Below, one piece after another: positions 12,772 to 25,475 of a stretch of DNA of 64,000 nucleotides (within the stretch, counting starts at the first letter, position 1; every line of letters starts with the position of its first letter). The DNA comes from Notospermus geniculatus (Eukaryota; Nemertea; Pilidiophora; Heteronemertea; Lineidae): NCBI GenBank assembly GCA_002633025.1, contig NMRB01000451.1, forward strand, positions 184,101 to 248,100. The letters run 5' to 3'. A program made the translations under genes and the position numbers. Below the pieces are notes generated by a model that was given only the letters and a program-made list of their open reading frames with translations, was not told the DNA's origin and did not search any database.

Positions 12772-14692
12772 CTGAAAATTGAAACAAAGTCGCATTTAAC
12801 ACAGTTGATGCTGAAGTACTTCATTTTAATCAAAAGTCTAAATAGCTGCCAATTTTCTTTGTTGTTTTTGGTCAATTTTTATGTTTGCATTTGTGTACCA
12901 GGTTTGTCCTTTAGTTTATCTGTTGGAGGTTTTAGGTGCAATGCAGAGATAGTGATCAGATTGTAGAGATTTCAGAGTGAATAAGTGATACAAAGCAATG
13001 ACAAGTATGTGCCCATGTTAGCCAAACGGATTTCTCACAAAAACGCACAGCTTTGTGGTTGGCCAGTTGTCACATGACCAACAACTGGAGGCCTTTACCA
13101 ATGCTCTGTTCTCTTGCTTTAGGGTCATATCAATCTTATATGTTTTGATCAATTGTATACCAAATGACAAATGGTTAACATGGCCACCCCTGATCAAAGT
13201 TTAGAGAGATATGCGCTAAGACTACTCTACACAGGTTCAGCCTGAAGCTCTATCCTATATAACATCTGGCAATTCTGATCAGATGAATCCCCTGTACATT
13301 TCATACGGACCCTAGTTGTCAACCCCTGCTTCAAATTTGTATGCGGCGGAGTGAAGTCATGACCTTCTTCAGCTCATGGAGTTCGAGGGGGGGGGGGGGG
13401 GGTGTTGCTTTTAGTTGTCTTTTAGGAAGTCTTCTTTGAAGAAAATGTACAGGTAAATTCATCAGTGTGTAAAGAAAGAAAGAGTGATGGCAGCAGAGAG
13501 CTTGGTGGTGGTGGTGGAGGCAAGAAGATGAAATGTGTTGTGAGTCATGCTAGAAAGGGACACAACATTCACAGCAGACATTGAGATAACATCCATATCC
13601 AGAGGGAGCTCAATTTGACTAACAATGAAATAGAATGAATACAAAGCAGCCTCATGATGAGGCATTGCTGAACGAACAATCTCCCCATCCTTCACCTCCC
13701 GGACAGCCTGAGCTGGATAGTGGGAAGAACAGAGAATATTGGAGATATGGGGGTAGTTCATACAGTGCGTTTACATCCTGATCACAGTGGCATTTTGTGA
13801 GATGTGTCTGCTGAAGAAGGAAATCAAGTGTAAGTGCTGTGGAAAATATACAGGGAAAGCAGGAACGAACCACTATGCAAGCCAATTAGCAAAAGAACTG
13901 AACTGATGTATGGATTGTCTATGACTGAACCATGAGCATAGCCTGATCAGGGCAAAAGGAGAGGTTTTGGCATACCTTTCAAATAAGAACAGGAACAAAG
14001 TGACAGCCCAATTCAGAATGAAAACAAACACAGAAAAGAAAAGACTGAAAGTTTTATTTGTAGTTGGGGAGTTAGGGAGAGATCCTGGAAATGAAAGTGA
14101 GGGTACCAGTTCAGCATGTATACGTAGCACAATGTTGAAATCAACACCTGCAAAAGCAACGCTGCTGTGACTTGAATGAAAGCCGAGATTCAAGCAAAGC
14201 AGATGAGTTGTTGGTTGTGACTGCATGAGTTTGTGTTTGTCATTTATATGTCCACTGCATTCATCAGAGGGAAGTGCATGTGTATTTCTATTTCCTATGG
14301 TGGTTTTTGAATCTAATTGGTTGCAGTTTCCTCACTTCAACCAAAGCTAACAAAACTAATTCTAAACCAGACTAGAATTAACTGAGCTTACCAAACATGA
14401 CCACATTACTATAAACTGAATGATTTATTTACTCAACAGAGCAAATGAAAAAAAGTTGATAGATCTCACATACAGTAAGTTGCTGAATAGTTTGGTGCCC
14501 CTTGAAATTGGAAGTCGCTTTCAACTGGAAGGTGGCATACATAAACTGCATTGTACACATGGTGGTAACATTTAGGACCTACTTTCTAGGTACCAGACGT
14601 GATCTATCAACTTTCCTTTGGTTGGAGTTAAAACAAAAAGGAAACTTGAATGAACGAATCCAAAATATGATGAAATGGTCCATGGACCATGT

Positions 14693-15081
14693 GCTCACCT
14701 GGGTGAATGTACCACAAGAACAAATGACAAATGTTAAATCGAAATGTTCCATGGCAAACCTTGAGTTCCAGGTACAGAGGGTACATATGTCATCATATAT
14801 ATATATGCCGTTACATATGTCATGTATCCTCATTAGATACACCTATGATAAAAATTTGGAGATGATCCAGTCATTAGTTCAGGAGTTATTGCACGTTTTG
14901 TGTTTTTGGTTTTAGCTACCTGGTGGCCAAGCCAAGAATCGAATCGGACCGAAACTTGGTGTCATAGGTCATATGACACCTAGGGGTATCAATAGCCCCA
15001 GCGGTTACAAAACGTGCCCTGCTAACGCACAACGACGACGGACGCTGCACCATTTAATGTAAGAGCTCACCACAGGTGAGC
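14693..15081. repeat. Candidate dispersed repeat with GCTCACCT / AGGTGAGC ends
   Basis: The ends are short inverted repeats (GCTCACCTG at 14693, CAGGTGAGC ending 15081). The body carries ACGACGACGGACGCTGC and GTCATAGGTCATATGACACC. The open frame of 137 codons through this stretch has no recognisable domain. A transposon-derived repeat is the best reading; copy number is unknown. Confidence 0.45.
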
Positions 15082-15499
15082 TAAAAATTCACTAACTATA
15101 GCACCCACAACTGAGCAAAAAAAGATAACTCTACAATTTTTCTGACATCTAGTGTAATTGCAATTTCCATCTTTATTTTATACACACAAGTTATATTTCA
15201 GCTTTTGTTCTAACTCCAAATTATACATCGCGTTTGCATTTATCCAGAGGTACATGTAGTACTGTTGGAGGCAAGGATGGGATGGGGACACCAAAAGGTT
15301 TCCAGCAGGCATTTTAGGACAGCAACAACCATACCACATGAAATTGATTCTGAATCTGATTCTGGTACTTTCTAAAGTTATGGCCCTCAACCAAGCCTGA
15401 TGCTGATAAATCTGAAGGAGTCCCTCTATGCTTCAAGAATTCTTATGAACGGATGAGGTATTCCCACAAATCATTCTGATGGAGTTGACTTAGTGGTTA

Positions 15500-15567
15500 G
15501 CGTTTCAGGTATGAGATGTTCAATGGAGAAAAAGCGTTTCAGGTATGAGATGTTCAATGGAGAAAAA
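15500..15567. repeat. Two tandem 34-bp units
   Basis: GCGTTTCAGGTATGAGATGT and the following bases are repeated at 15534 with no change visible. Confidence 0.9.
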
Positions 15568-17556
15568 TCTTGTAAGTCAGGCTATCTGTTACAAATGAAA
15601 ATTTACACTTTTATGAATGGCGAGCCAAAGCAGAAGACTTAACATTGGATGGCATTCCACTAGGATCAATGCCGATCAAAGAAGTCACTAGGATCAACAA
15701 TGGATCCTTTGATCAACTTTGAATCCAATCACATATAAATTTCAACTAAATCAACAATCAAATTCAAAACACAGGAGCAAATGAATTGAGATTTTGAAAA
15801 GAGCTCTGCAACCTAAACCAACTTGTTGCTAAAACAATCCCAAAGTAACTGAGACCAGAACTCAGATTCATACAGAAGAGACAACAACGACTACTATATG
15901 CCATGCATAAGGAGAACTGCTGTGACAGCATACATAGATCATGCTGGGGCAGATTCCAGCCCAGCTGCTGACCGGAACTACGCACAACCAAGGACAAAAG
16001 TTTGTCAATGGCCAAACAACATGCCAATGGAATGAACATGACAAGTGTGTTGTCTATATTTTCAGTGATTTGATCGCTTATCAATCCAAAGGGCCAAATA
16101 ACCTCAAGTGTGTGTCATGGGTACGGTATGTTTATTGTAATCAAATTAAAACGTAATGTCAACAAATGCACCTAATTTAAACCAAGAGAAATAAGTGATA
16201 TAACTTGTACAATGGTAGTCTTTGGTTGGGAATACATGTATAGGGCCTACAACAGAAATGCCAACACAGGAAAGTGTGGGAGATGTCAAATCAGACCTCG
16301 AGGCCAGATGAAGGAAATAAGATCACACTGAGTAACTAATGAAAGAATCATATTGTCATAATGAGTGTGTAGGAAAAGCAATGGCCCAAAAAGCATCCGA
16401 AAATTTTAGATGTGAGCAAACTTTCTAGTTTAATGTGTTCAGTCAGAGAGAACCATGACCTGACATCACGAAAAAGCTGTTCATGTACAACTAACAGGGC
16501 ACTACATCTTCAAAGTGATCATAATTGAGTCCTATTGACAAATCGTTAAATAAATTTGACAAGGGAGGGCATGTAAAACATTGTAGACTAGTATTCATGG
16601 AGTGAAAAGCAAAATAGCCCAATGATAACCATTGGGTAAGAGGCAAGCTACAAAATGCACGATGACGTTAATATCTTACTCAGCCTGAGCAGCAATGACT
16701 TCAATCACGATTTCTAAAAAACTGTGAATTGTTCCAACGAGCTTCTAAAATAGTTGAGAAAGCAATAAAATAAACCAAAGTGCATGCACACAGAAAAAAA
16801 TAAAACTGCCTCATGCGAATTAAAGTGTTTTGTAGTCACACCCATGCTGCTGTGCTTAAATCTCAGTCAAAAGGCAAACAAAATACACTGCACGGGTAAA
16901 GTACAAAACATTGTCAAAGAGGGCGCTACTTCAATGCCTGCTGGGACGAGAGGGTCAAGTCAAAATAATGGAAACAAATAATTTCCTATTCTCCACACCA
17001 ACCCCCAAGCTTTCGAACCACGGCAGAAATACCTTGTCATTTTTTGAAGTCCTGAGTTGGTTACCATTGTAATGAGACCAAGGCCGAGTAGGAACATCTC
17101 CCGACAATGCATGAGTGGTGGAACATGAAACTGCTTGGACACATGGTGTAGAATAACCAATCAAACTGCTGGATTGCAGTCACATGGTGTATAGGTAACC
17201 AATCAACAGCTGGGTATCCTCTGTCCAAATATGATGACTAGAGACGAAACATCACTCGACACAACATCTAGGAAGTGCAGCGAGTGCAGAAAGCTCCCTA
17301 CGTTAGTTGAAGCGAAAATGAGGGCAGGCTGTTAGTGAAACTTGAAAAATCAGCTCATCCAAATGAAATATCACCATTGTCTGCCCATGATTCTCAACAG
17401 CTATGGACAAAACAGCCAATCTGGTGCAAAAATTGTCCAATAATAATACTTTGAGTTCATATATCAACAGATGCATCAAGTTGTGTGTAAAACTGGCAAC
17501 TAATTCAGTGAGGCAGCATCAACGTTTCATTTTGTTTCTGTTGCGACATTTCTTAC

Positions 17557-17743
17557 TCATTGGTTTGTGTGAGCTGTAGGTGGGCGTTTTCATTCCATTG
17601 TTTCGGAGGATTTCTAAAAGTTCGTATCTAAATGATGAGATGTCCTGCTTGATTTCGTTCAGATCATCCTCCGTGACTCCCTGGTCCTCTGACCTATGTT
17701 GCCGCACCATGATGTATCGCTTTATTAGATCCTTCATGACCCC
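17557..17743 (-). CDS. TRPC: TRPC exon 9: rib helix and coiled-coil segment
   Basis: 187 nt, acceptor atattttccag, donor CAATGA|gtaaga, phase 0 to 1. It encodes GVMKDLIKRYIMVRQHR, the rib helix, then GVTEDDLNEIKQDISSFRYE, near-identical to the TRPC4/5 coiled-coil segment (LTEENFKELKQDISSFRFE), then LLEILRNNG and a short tail. In TRPC channels these helices cross-link the four subunits below the membrane. The frame stays open past the donor for 12 more codons to a TGA at 17519-17521, so unspliced or retained transcripts would make a short, tailless channel ending KMKR. Confidence 0.94.
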
Positions 17744-18477
17744 CTGGAAAATATCAAATAGATGTGAATATTTGGTGAAGATAAAGGTCAGGATTCAGAA
17801 GTAAATGCTCAATAGATCATTTGGTCAATTCATGAAGATACTTGGATGCTTGAGTTTAAATTGATGCTCATTCTGGAGCCCACTAGTTACGACCCTATCA
17901 CTTGTTAAGCGAATATCACTTTGTCAAACTAAATGGAAACCAGAGGATGAGCTTGAGGGATAGTCAGATGTAGGCAAGATATGTCATATTACTTTTATGA
18001 GTATGCCTATCAGAAGAATTGGGAATCAATCTTTAATTTTCTTTTCAATGCAGCCATGTAGCCACTTTGACAGATAATACACTGAGTACCACCAAAGGAA
18101 CAGAAAAGGGCCATTTTCTTCAATTTCATGGGGTTTTTGCTGGTTTTGAAGAAATGCATACCGGTACCCTCAAAAATATTTCTGGCAGAAACCCTGCAAG
18201 TGTATTAGCTCTGTCTCCTTTATCCAGAGTTGATTGTGAAAAGGATGCCTAGCATCCCCCAAAGTGGTCCATTTAGTATAGAGTGTTTAAGGCAGTTTGA
18301 GTTTCGACATTCTAAAGTATTTCATTCGATACCACTACCGGTAGTGCATTACCTTGTTCTTGTTTGAAAGCCAAGTGACATTTAGCGATTTACCTTCATT
18401 AGAAAGTTCCATGCATACATGTACACTGACCCTAATCTATACAACTGCTGCCTTCTCTTGGCCAGGCATTAACCTAC
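17744..18477. other. TRPC intron between exons 8 and 9
   Basis: 734 bases; nothing recognisable in it. Confidence 0.7.
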
Positions 18478-18519
18478 CTGATATTTGGCCTCTCTCTCAT
18501 TGACCTTCTTCACTATTCT
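18478..18519 (-). CDS. TRPC: TRPC exon 8: 14-codon micro-exon before the rib helix
   Basis: 42 nt, acceptor tctttacag, donor CAG|gtaggt, phase 0 to 0. It encodes RIVKKVNEREAKYQ, which fits the TRPC4 position where a basic helix ends in YQE before VMRNLVKRY. It is too short for an ORF scan and was found from the gap between exons 7 and 9. Including or skipping it keeps frame, so it could also be alternative. The match is short, hence lower confidence than for neighbouring exons. Confidence 0.8.
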
Positions 18520-20822
18520 CTGTAAAGAATCGTGACAAAAGATCGATAAAGAAAAAGTGATATTTCATACCTGTGCCCTCAGTTGGCAGCACATTTAACA
18601 ACACATGCAAAAGTGAAAAGGTATTTAATTCTCTCACGACCGTTCCTGCTCAGACATGTGGGCCGCAACACCAAAAATTCATGAGGCAAGCTGATGAATT
18701 TTTGACACAACCACTGTTACAACTTCCTTCATATTTTGACTTCTATGTCGCACATGTCAAAACCATTCCAAAACAAACAAGTTCCATTTGTTGCATCTTG
18801 AATTCCACCCTTCCTCAGAAGCATGAAATGGCACAAAGCATCAGCCGTGAGAGAGTTAAACTGTGACAGTGACATTACAAATTCAAATCAATCTAGAACA
18901 TTTAGAAACATTTCTTCATTACAATTTACTTATGGTTCTACCAAAGGCCTATAGATTGTATCATAATGTGTATTGAACCCAGACATGTTACGTCAATACT
19001 CTTACCAGACATTTTATGTGATATAGGCCTAATTCTACAAGAGTTGTTATGTGATATAATTCCACATGACATCTTATCTCATATAATTCTACAAGACATC
19101 TTACGTATGTGATATACTCAACAAAATTTTGCTCTTCTTTGTTCTGTAAAATGGTAAAGAGTTCAGAGAACAGTTTATTATAGTTACTTTCTTGCTATCA
19201 TGTGCCATCACCATGGGGTTAGGTCTCCTAGGAGGGGACAGAGATATTGGACTCCCAATGGATTAATCTCAGCAGGAAAGAAGGGAAATTATGGGTGTAA
19301 CTTTTTTGACCAGGACTAAATCTAATGATGGATTAGATATATTGGACTCCCAATGGATTAATGTTGAAATCTCAGCAGGAAAGAAGGGAAATTATGGGTG
19401 TAACTTTCTTGACAAAGACTAAATCTAATGATGGATTTACTGTGTACGCAGGTACACCTAGTCTGGTGCTAGAACTGTCACCAAGTCTGGGTCAGCCTCC
19501 TCCGTTATCTTTTGGTATTAGGGTATTGGTTCGCTATGGAGCCGCTTGGAGCGCTAGCTGCAGCCATATGGACCCCTATTTTCACACCAGTTTTCCAAGG
19601 CATTTGTATGACGTAATCAAGCTTTACTTGACGTTTACGGCCTTATTTTGCGGTGTTTGAACGTCATATTGCGTCTGGTGATAGTCTACCATTAGCTGTC
19701 GACCTGATTGGTTGGACAGTACGAACAAACGTCAGGAAAGGTACAAATTTCGGCGATTTCTAAATCTATTTTTAGACATTTTCTTGGGGAGGTCAGACGN
19801 TTCTCTGTGTATGCATATGTTGCTCTCAGTCCTTTTACAATCAATGTACTGAAAATCCCATTGCAGTATATTTCACAAAGTAGATGTCCTTCAGCTCTCT
19901 GAAATATGCATGGAATGAGATTGACAATGCATTGAGTGCAAGGCAGTATGTCAAAGATTCAATCACAGACCTCATGTACTGAGGAACTATGATTCAATCC
20001 AAGGTTTTGTAAAAGTTTAAAAAAATATTGAATACAAAACTACAAAAAAATTGAATGTGGCGATAAAAAAGTTCCTATTAGCTTCACTGATATTAGGGCC
20101 TATGCTAAGTTCTGCCTCATAAACTCTCTTGATAAATTCAATGTACAGGTGATGTAATTGATAAATCTAGATGAAATCTAAGAAGCCACAGGGTACACGT
20201 GCCAAAACTAGTGAGTTTTAAAAGTCACTGAAGGTGTAAAGAATGTATGCGAATAATAGAAGCAATTCTATGGAAACTGATCTATATACAACACTGCAAT
20301 GACTTTTCAAGAGAGATGATTGTTAGTATAAAGTATAATACTGTATAAGGCTGAAGAAACTAACAGAAAACTCATAAAGGAGGGACGCTAAGAAAATGGA
20401 ATTGAATGATAGTTACACAGATATGAATCTACACAAGCAGTATGTCTGTTGAGAATAAAAATTTAATGCTACCAGTACCGGTACTCTAGAAACCAAGGCT
20501 GACTGCATATGGTTGAAATTGGAAAATAACTTATAAAAGTATCGGTAATCCCTCTCTCAATATATAAATTTTCACTGTCAAGTATTAATGATGTTCTCTT
20601 GGAAATTTAAATGAGTATCAAGTTTCATACCTCTGCTTTGAATGTATGGAATATAAATGAAAAATATCCAATATTTCATTGGGATACTGATGGTCATTTT
20701 GATAGTAATTCAGCATGAAATACATCATTGAAAGAGGGATATTTTCAAAAAGAAATCATGTATAGGGTTGTTAGTCGTGGGTGTTTTGGTGTGAGAATCC
20801 TGTCCCCGCATATACCACATAC
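18520..20822. other. TRPC intron between exons 7 and 8, with scaffold gap
   Basis: 2.3 kb. It contains a roughly 95-bp direct duplication (19243-19438) and a single N at 19800 marking a contig join. Any exon lost at the join would be invisible here. Confidence 0.7.
19243..19438. repeat. Direct tandem duplication, about 95 bp
   Basis: ATATTGGACTCCCAATGGAT at 19243 recurs at 19338, and both are followed by the same AAAGAAGGGAAATTATGGGT and CTAAATCTAATGATGGATT words. The second copy has about nine extra bases. Confidence 0.85.
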
Positions 20823-21017
20823 CCTAATGGACTGCCATCGGCTTCTCTTCTGTCTCTGAGAACAGCTGCACAGCTTATCCTTAAACCAACACAAGATATA
20901 ATAGAACGACTTGGGACTTGGAATGATGTTGAAAGGCACTGGCGTTGTACCACCCTCCTCAAAGTAGCCCATCCATAGCTTTGAGCGGGCAAACTTCCAT
21001 TCACGATCTGCATATTC
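20823..21017 (-). CDS. TRPC: TRPC exon 7: TRP box and start of C-terminal domain
   Basis: 195 nt (65 codons), acceptor atttcag, donor AGG|gtatgt, phase 0 to 0. It begins EYADREWKFARSKLWMGYF. This is the TRP-helix segment after S6 with the TRPC TRP-box (EWKFAR) continuing into FEEGGTTPVPFNIIPSPKS, the family re-entrant loop sequence. A Cys-containing stretch (CWFKDKLCSCSQR) and a basic run ending SIR follow. The phase-0 start accepts either pore exon. The TRP helix couples the S6 gate to the S4-S5 linker and cytosolic domain. Confidence 0.95.
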
Positions 21018-24000
21018 CTGAAATGGACAATGGGATATCTTAGTATTTTGGTCATTGGTAAAGTCACTTATGATTGTGGAGATTTCTAATGTTATGATGT
21101 ATAATTGTCATGACCGTGTTACAAGGAAAAGCCATTCTAACTTGGTTTCCATTAAATCTCAAGCCATTAGGCAAACAATGGGAACAAGAAATGGCAGCAA
21201 TAAGAATCAAGTGATAACTGAATATGTCAATCAGCCATTCTTGTGTTGTAAGTTCATTTCACTGTTTTGCAAGCTTTACCGGGTATTACAAACACATATG
21301 ATTTTCAAATAATGAAAGAAAGCACTCTCGCGCAAACCAGAAGAGAGTGGTATCATGTTACTTGGAGATACTCATGGATCGAATAATGCTGAAAATTGGA
21401 CAGTAAATTATGACATGAAGATGAAATTTGGGTAGGTTATTAATCACATGCATCAACACCAAGACATTGTAGCATGCAAACGACAAAAACACCAAGATAA
21501 CAAAATTACACTTTAACACCATTATTCCACTCATGCTTGAAATATAAAGGTCTTCCGATTTGCCCATTTTTTGGCATTAAACTGCAATTCCAGTCTCTCT
21601 ATTGGTTCAACTTCCAGACATAAACTACAATGGTTTAAACTCTGTGCCTTTTCTTAAAATGTGACTTTAAAACAAATATTTGTGTCTTTGTTACATTTCC
21701 ATTAGGCTTCCATTCCATCTCAACTTTGGTTCAGCACCAAAGATGAATAATCGGCAATTCCCAAATTCACTTCTTGAATACCACACGAATACTTCAAATC
21801 TAAAGCACTAAAGCACACTGAAATACAACTAAAAGCATGGTCTATTGACAGACTAGTCTAAAATAGAGAAAGTAGAAAGATGTAGCAAGAAATTCAATTT
21901 ATGAAACCTCAAAACTGGTTTTGAATTCTTTTGTAAATTTATATTACATTTGCTTTTTTAGTGACTTGCGAACTCTAATAGCTACATATGACCTGATGTC
22001 ATCATTATGTGTGACTGACCATTTTGATATGCCCACTTAAAAATTACATATTGGACATCTTCCAAACGCTAAACATTCCTGTTTTCCTTCTTATTATGAC
22101 CTCTTTGAACCACTTCATGAAGAAATCAGACAACAGCTCCATCAGACATTCAGACTCTTTTATCAATGTCCCAACCCCACCTTTAACTTGCCCCAAATGA
22201 CCCTGGTACCTCTCAAAGGATTATGTTATTATCTTCGAGGCTTTCAAGTACATCACAGTGCTTCACACGAATTTCTTGCCACAGACAGCTATTTAGGGAA
22301 TATGTGTCCAGCAATAAGGCCATGGAGAAATCCTGGTGTGTTTATAAGTGTTTTTACTATTTTACAGTTGATCACTGTGATTCAGTGTGCCCATTTATCA
22401 ACCCCAACTGCATGCCTAACCCACGGAAATGTGAACTTAGTTCATACCTTCTATCACCATCAAAAGGCATGCACAAGGCTACCAAAAACTAATCCATTTC
22501 CAATGCTGTTGAGCCAGTTTTTTTGGAAAATGGTACAAGATGCAATGACTTGTATACTGTTATCACGAGAAAAGAGGAAACTGTTACAAGACGTAGATGC
22601 TAAATATAACCTTTCCTACAAGTGAAAAAAATGGTGCCCATTATTATTAACATTCTTTGTGAAAACAATACTAAACATGTTTGTATCAAAAATTTCCTGT
22701 AGCAGGTTCATCCTGACAGCTTGACAGCCAATCTCCTAACTGGCTGGGATGTCACGACTGCTTCACATCCAAGGCAAAAGCCACACTTAAACATGGCTAA
22801 ATTGGAATCGATGCCCCATAGGTCTTCTTATGGCTAGAATGCTGCTGGTGACCATAAAAGGCCACTGGGATACCATGAACTCTCTTGTACAAACTTTCTT
22901 GAGATGCTTCCTACCATTGAGGTTGAGCACATATCAATGACAGCTAGTTCTGAGCTCCTCCCCTGAGTATAAAGCCATATTGGCCCATTTGTTTGAGATT
23001 GACTGATATACTACAAAAAGACTAGTGCACACAGACACAAGATCAGTCATGACTGCGTACAGTCTACAAACTAAAAAAGGAACAACTTTTAGAACTTAGG
23101 ATTAACTTCCTGTAGTGTGTTAACAACCTACGACTCCTCCGTTTCATGTATCTTGCATATTTTCATGTAAATGTGTTTTTTTTTCTTCAAGTTGGCTGTC
23201 CAACACCTTTTCCTTTTGCCAACATACTTTGTGCCACATCCTCAGTGTTCCTTATACTTGATTTAAAAGTTCATGTGCTTCGTGCTTTCCATGTACTCTT
23301 AGAAACTCATGAAACTGTAAAATGTCCATGCTACAAAATCCCATGATATTACCCTGTGTAACACATTCTCTCAAAACCCCATGACAATTTCTCCATGGTT
23401 TTATCACCATTCTGCAAGTTGTCCTTCATAGACGACCACAACTCAGAATTTCGGACAAAGCTCTAGGAAGAGGAGAGGAAAGAAAGTATACCAAAGTTCA
23501 TCAGTAGAAAGAGAGGAGGCCTGTAAGAATGGAAGATATATCTGCAGAATACTGATTGTGATTTGAAGATCTTCGATCGCTGGCAGTGTGGGTTGCGACA
23601 ATTCAGCACCGTGATGAAGTTTGTGACACTCTGACGGAGATATGGAACAGAAGCAGCATGCTCATAGAAGATAATGTTGATTGGTAATACTTGATTACTA
23701 CCTGAGACTGACGATATTCGAGTTCATTTTGGGAGATAGATGGTCTCATGTCATAGCCCTCACTAAAGCATACTGTGTCAGGAACAGTCAAAACTGGTTG
23801 CATCCAAATGCATGTACTGTCAATACAATTCCCAAATTGCCACCCACCTCCATGACATCAAATCAAGTGTGCATGGAATTAACAACTCCTAATTTGCACA
23901 TATCTTCAGACTGAATATCTGCTATGATGAACACGATGACCAAGTGTATGAATTTGAAATGATGTTGCCTCCAAAGCAGATTCGTTGTGAAGGGAACTTG

Positions 24001-24448
24001 GGAGCAGTGACAAGCAAAGGATGGTTCATTTCATTGCAACATTAACTAAGGACTAACAAAGGACTTGGTAAATTGGAATTGCCACTTAGGGACTGATGGG
24101 CATGTTCAATGCCACTGAACATCCAGCGAGTTCGGAATTTAGCAGTAAGCTTAGGGTTTGTGACGGTTTCTTCTGCCAGCTTCAGAGACTGTGTCGTACA
24201 AGAGTTCACCCATTCCTGTGACATTTATGCAGAAGTTATGTGCTCCATGCAAGAGTAAGAAGAAGAAATTTCACTCTAATCAGCAGTAAACTAGGGGAAT
24301 TACTAATGATTTTTTTTTTATCAGTCAAATTCAACCCTGATGGTCAATCAATTTACCAGATACGCTCAAACCAGGGGTCCGCAATGGCATGTCTTCATTC
24401 AAATATACCTGGAGTGTCAGTAATTGTTCTTTATCAGTTAACCCACAT

Positions 24449-24575
24449 GATCAGTAATGATACTGGGTCAGTTTAACTGAACCAAGAAGATCAGTAATGA
24501 TACTGGGTCAGTTTAAGTTTAACTCGACTAAGAGGATCAGTAATACTTTATCTAACCAAGAAGATCAGCAATGAT
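24449..24575. repeat. Degenerate tandem repeat, unit about 40 bp
   Basis: GATCAGTAATGATACTGGGT begins at 24449 and again at 24489. Shorter, more diverged copies of AAGATCAGTAAT follow near 24535 and 24563. Confidence 0.75.
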
Positions 24576-24824
24576 TAATTTTGTACAAATTCAACTAGAC
24601 AAAGGATTCTCGTATACAGAAAAATATCAAAGTGATCACAAGAAGAGAAATGATCAGCAGACACTTTCTCTATCAAGTGTTTCACTTATTTCAGTCAGTA
24701 GATACTTAAACTTTGACATTCAACCATCCAAAGATATGTTGTCATAGACAAGGCTGAAGAAGTATAGAGGTGGTAAAGCCACTGTGAGTCTGGATGTACA
24801 CAAGGTAGACACGGAGTACTGGTA

Positions 24825-25075
24825 CAGTACGTTGCACAATTGACCTCCCTTCCGCGCCGCGCACCACCCGCGTACCACATGCAGCGTCATTCACGTACCA
24901 TCCTCGTATCTTCCAAGGACGTGGTGCGGCGTCATGGAAGGCATGCAGTGAAGACGTAATGTCATTCACCCGAAGTCACGCAACAGAGACGCGTGACGTA
25001 CCCGTACCATACGCGATGAAATGAAGGATACCTTCCGTGACACGGATAAAGGGAGGTCAATTGTGCAACGTACTG
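24825..25075. mobile_element. Tc1/mariner-type MITE, 251 bp
   Basis: Perfect inverted ends: CAGTACGTTGCACAATTGAC CTCCCTT on the left and the complement on the right (27 bp). TA dinucleotides at 24823-24824 and 25076-25077 give the TA target duplication of this superfamily. The interior is CpG-rich compared with the surroundings and non-coding. It lies about 200 bases downstream of exon 6b in the transcript. Confidence 0.85.
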
Positions 25076-25279
25076 TATTTGATGCTTTCTGGTTCCTGAA
25101 GGAAAGTTGTCACAACGCATCTATCACATCAGAGGTCAATATGTCCAGACAACTTGAAAGCAAACCTGTGACATAATTGAACTGTGTCTACCTCATGTAC
25201 AGACCAAATAAAACCTTGTGCTATCACTGCATCCAAGAGGGCAGACTGGTCAAGGACTATATTCCCTATTTCTACTTAC

Positions 25280-25475
25280 TTCAACAACTTGGTAAGAATA
25301 CGTCATCATTGCAATCAAAAGGGTCAGCAGAACTATTCTTGCGATATAGTTATATGCCCCATAAAGAAGCTTTGTCATAAATTCTGAGTATACATGGGGT
25401 CTGTAGAAGGATAAACTCTGCAGATCCACACGCCCAAACAATCCCCAGAATAGTGTCTGCAGTATATTGAATACG
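25280..25475 (-). CDS. TRPC: TRPC alternative exon 6b: pore helix, selectivity filter, S6 (diverged copy)
   Basis: 196 nt, acceptor cctgttttttcag, donor GAA|gtaagt, phase 2 to 0, 66 codons. It encodes VFNILQTLFWGLFGRVDLQS, keeping the LFW motif but with FGRVD in place of FGLIE at the filter. The outer loop is eight residues shorter than in e6a. YSEFMTKLLYGAY follows, then an S6 reading YIARIVLLTLLIAMMTYSYQ. By hand alignment about half the residues match e6a. Unusual features are an Arg within S6, loss of the conserved Asn of NMLIAMM, and TY in place of the gate-region NN. The frame and both splice sites are intact and the phase equals e6a. If spliced after e6a, the frame meets TAA at about codon 42. 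It is probably a functional alternative pore; a recently dying copy cannot be excluded. Confidence 0.92.

Larger units (their letters stand above)
12772..17556. other. TRPC intron between exons 9 and 10
   Basis: 4.8 kb. It contains a run of 16 G at 13387-13402, a candidate dispersed repeat (14693-15081) and a 34-bp direct duplication (15500-15567). No further exon was recognised. Confidence 0.7.
21018..25279. other. TRPC intron between exons 6b and 7
   Basis: 4.3 kb. It contains a mariner-type MITE (24825-25075) and a degenerate 40-bp repeat (24449-24575). A 145-codon frame on the plus strand near 22.2-22.6 kb shows no domain and is treated as chance. No third pore exon was found. Confidence 0.65.

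Noticed and set aside
14502-14915. 137-codon open frame on the plus strand
   Set aside because: Lies in a TRPC intron, overlaps the candidate dispersed repeat, contains microsatellite-like ATATATAT coding, and shows no domain.
15487-15510. tRNA-like A-box word (TTAGTGGTTAGCG)
   Set aside because: No B box or cloverleaf follows; it overlaps a 34-bp direct repeat.
22188-22625. 145-codon open frame on the plus strand
   Set aside because: Antisense within an intron, with no recognisable domain or splice support; length is compatible with chance at this base composition.
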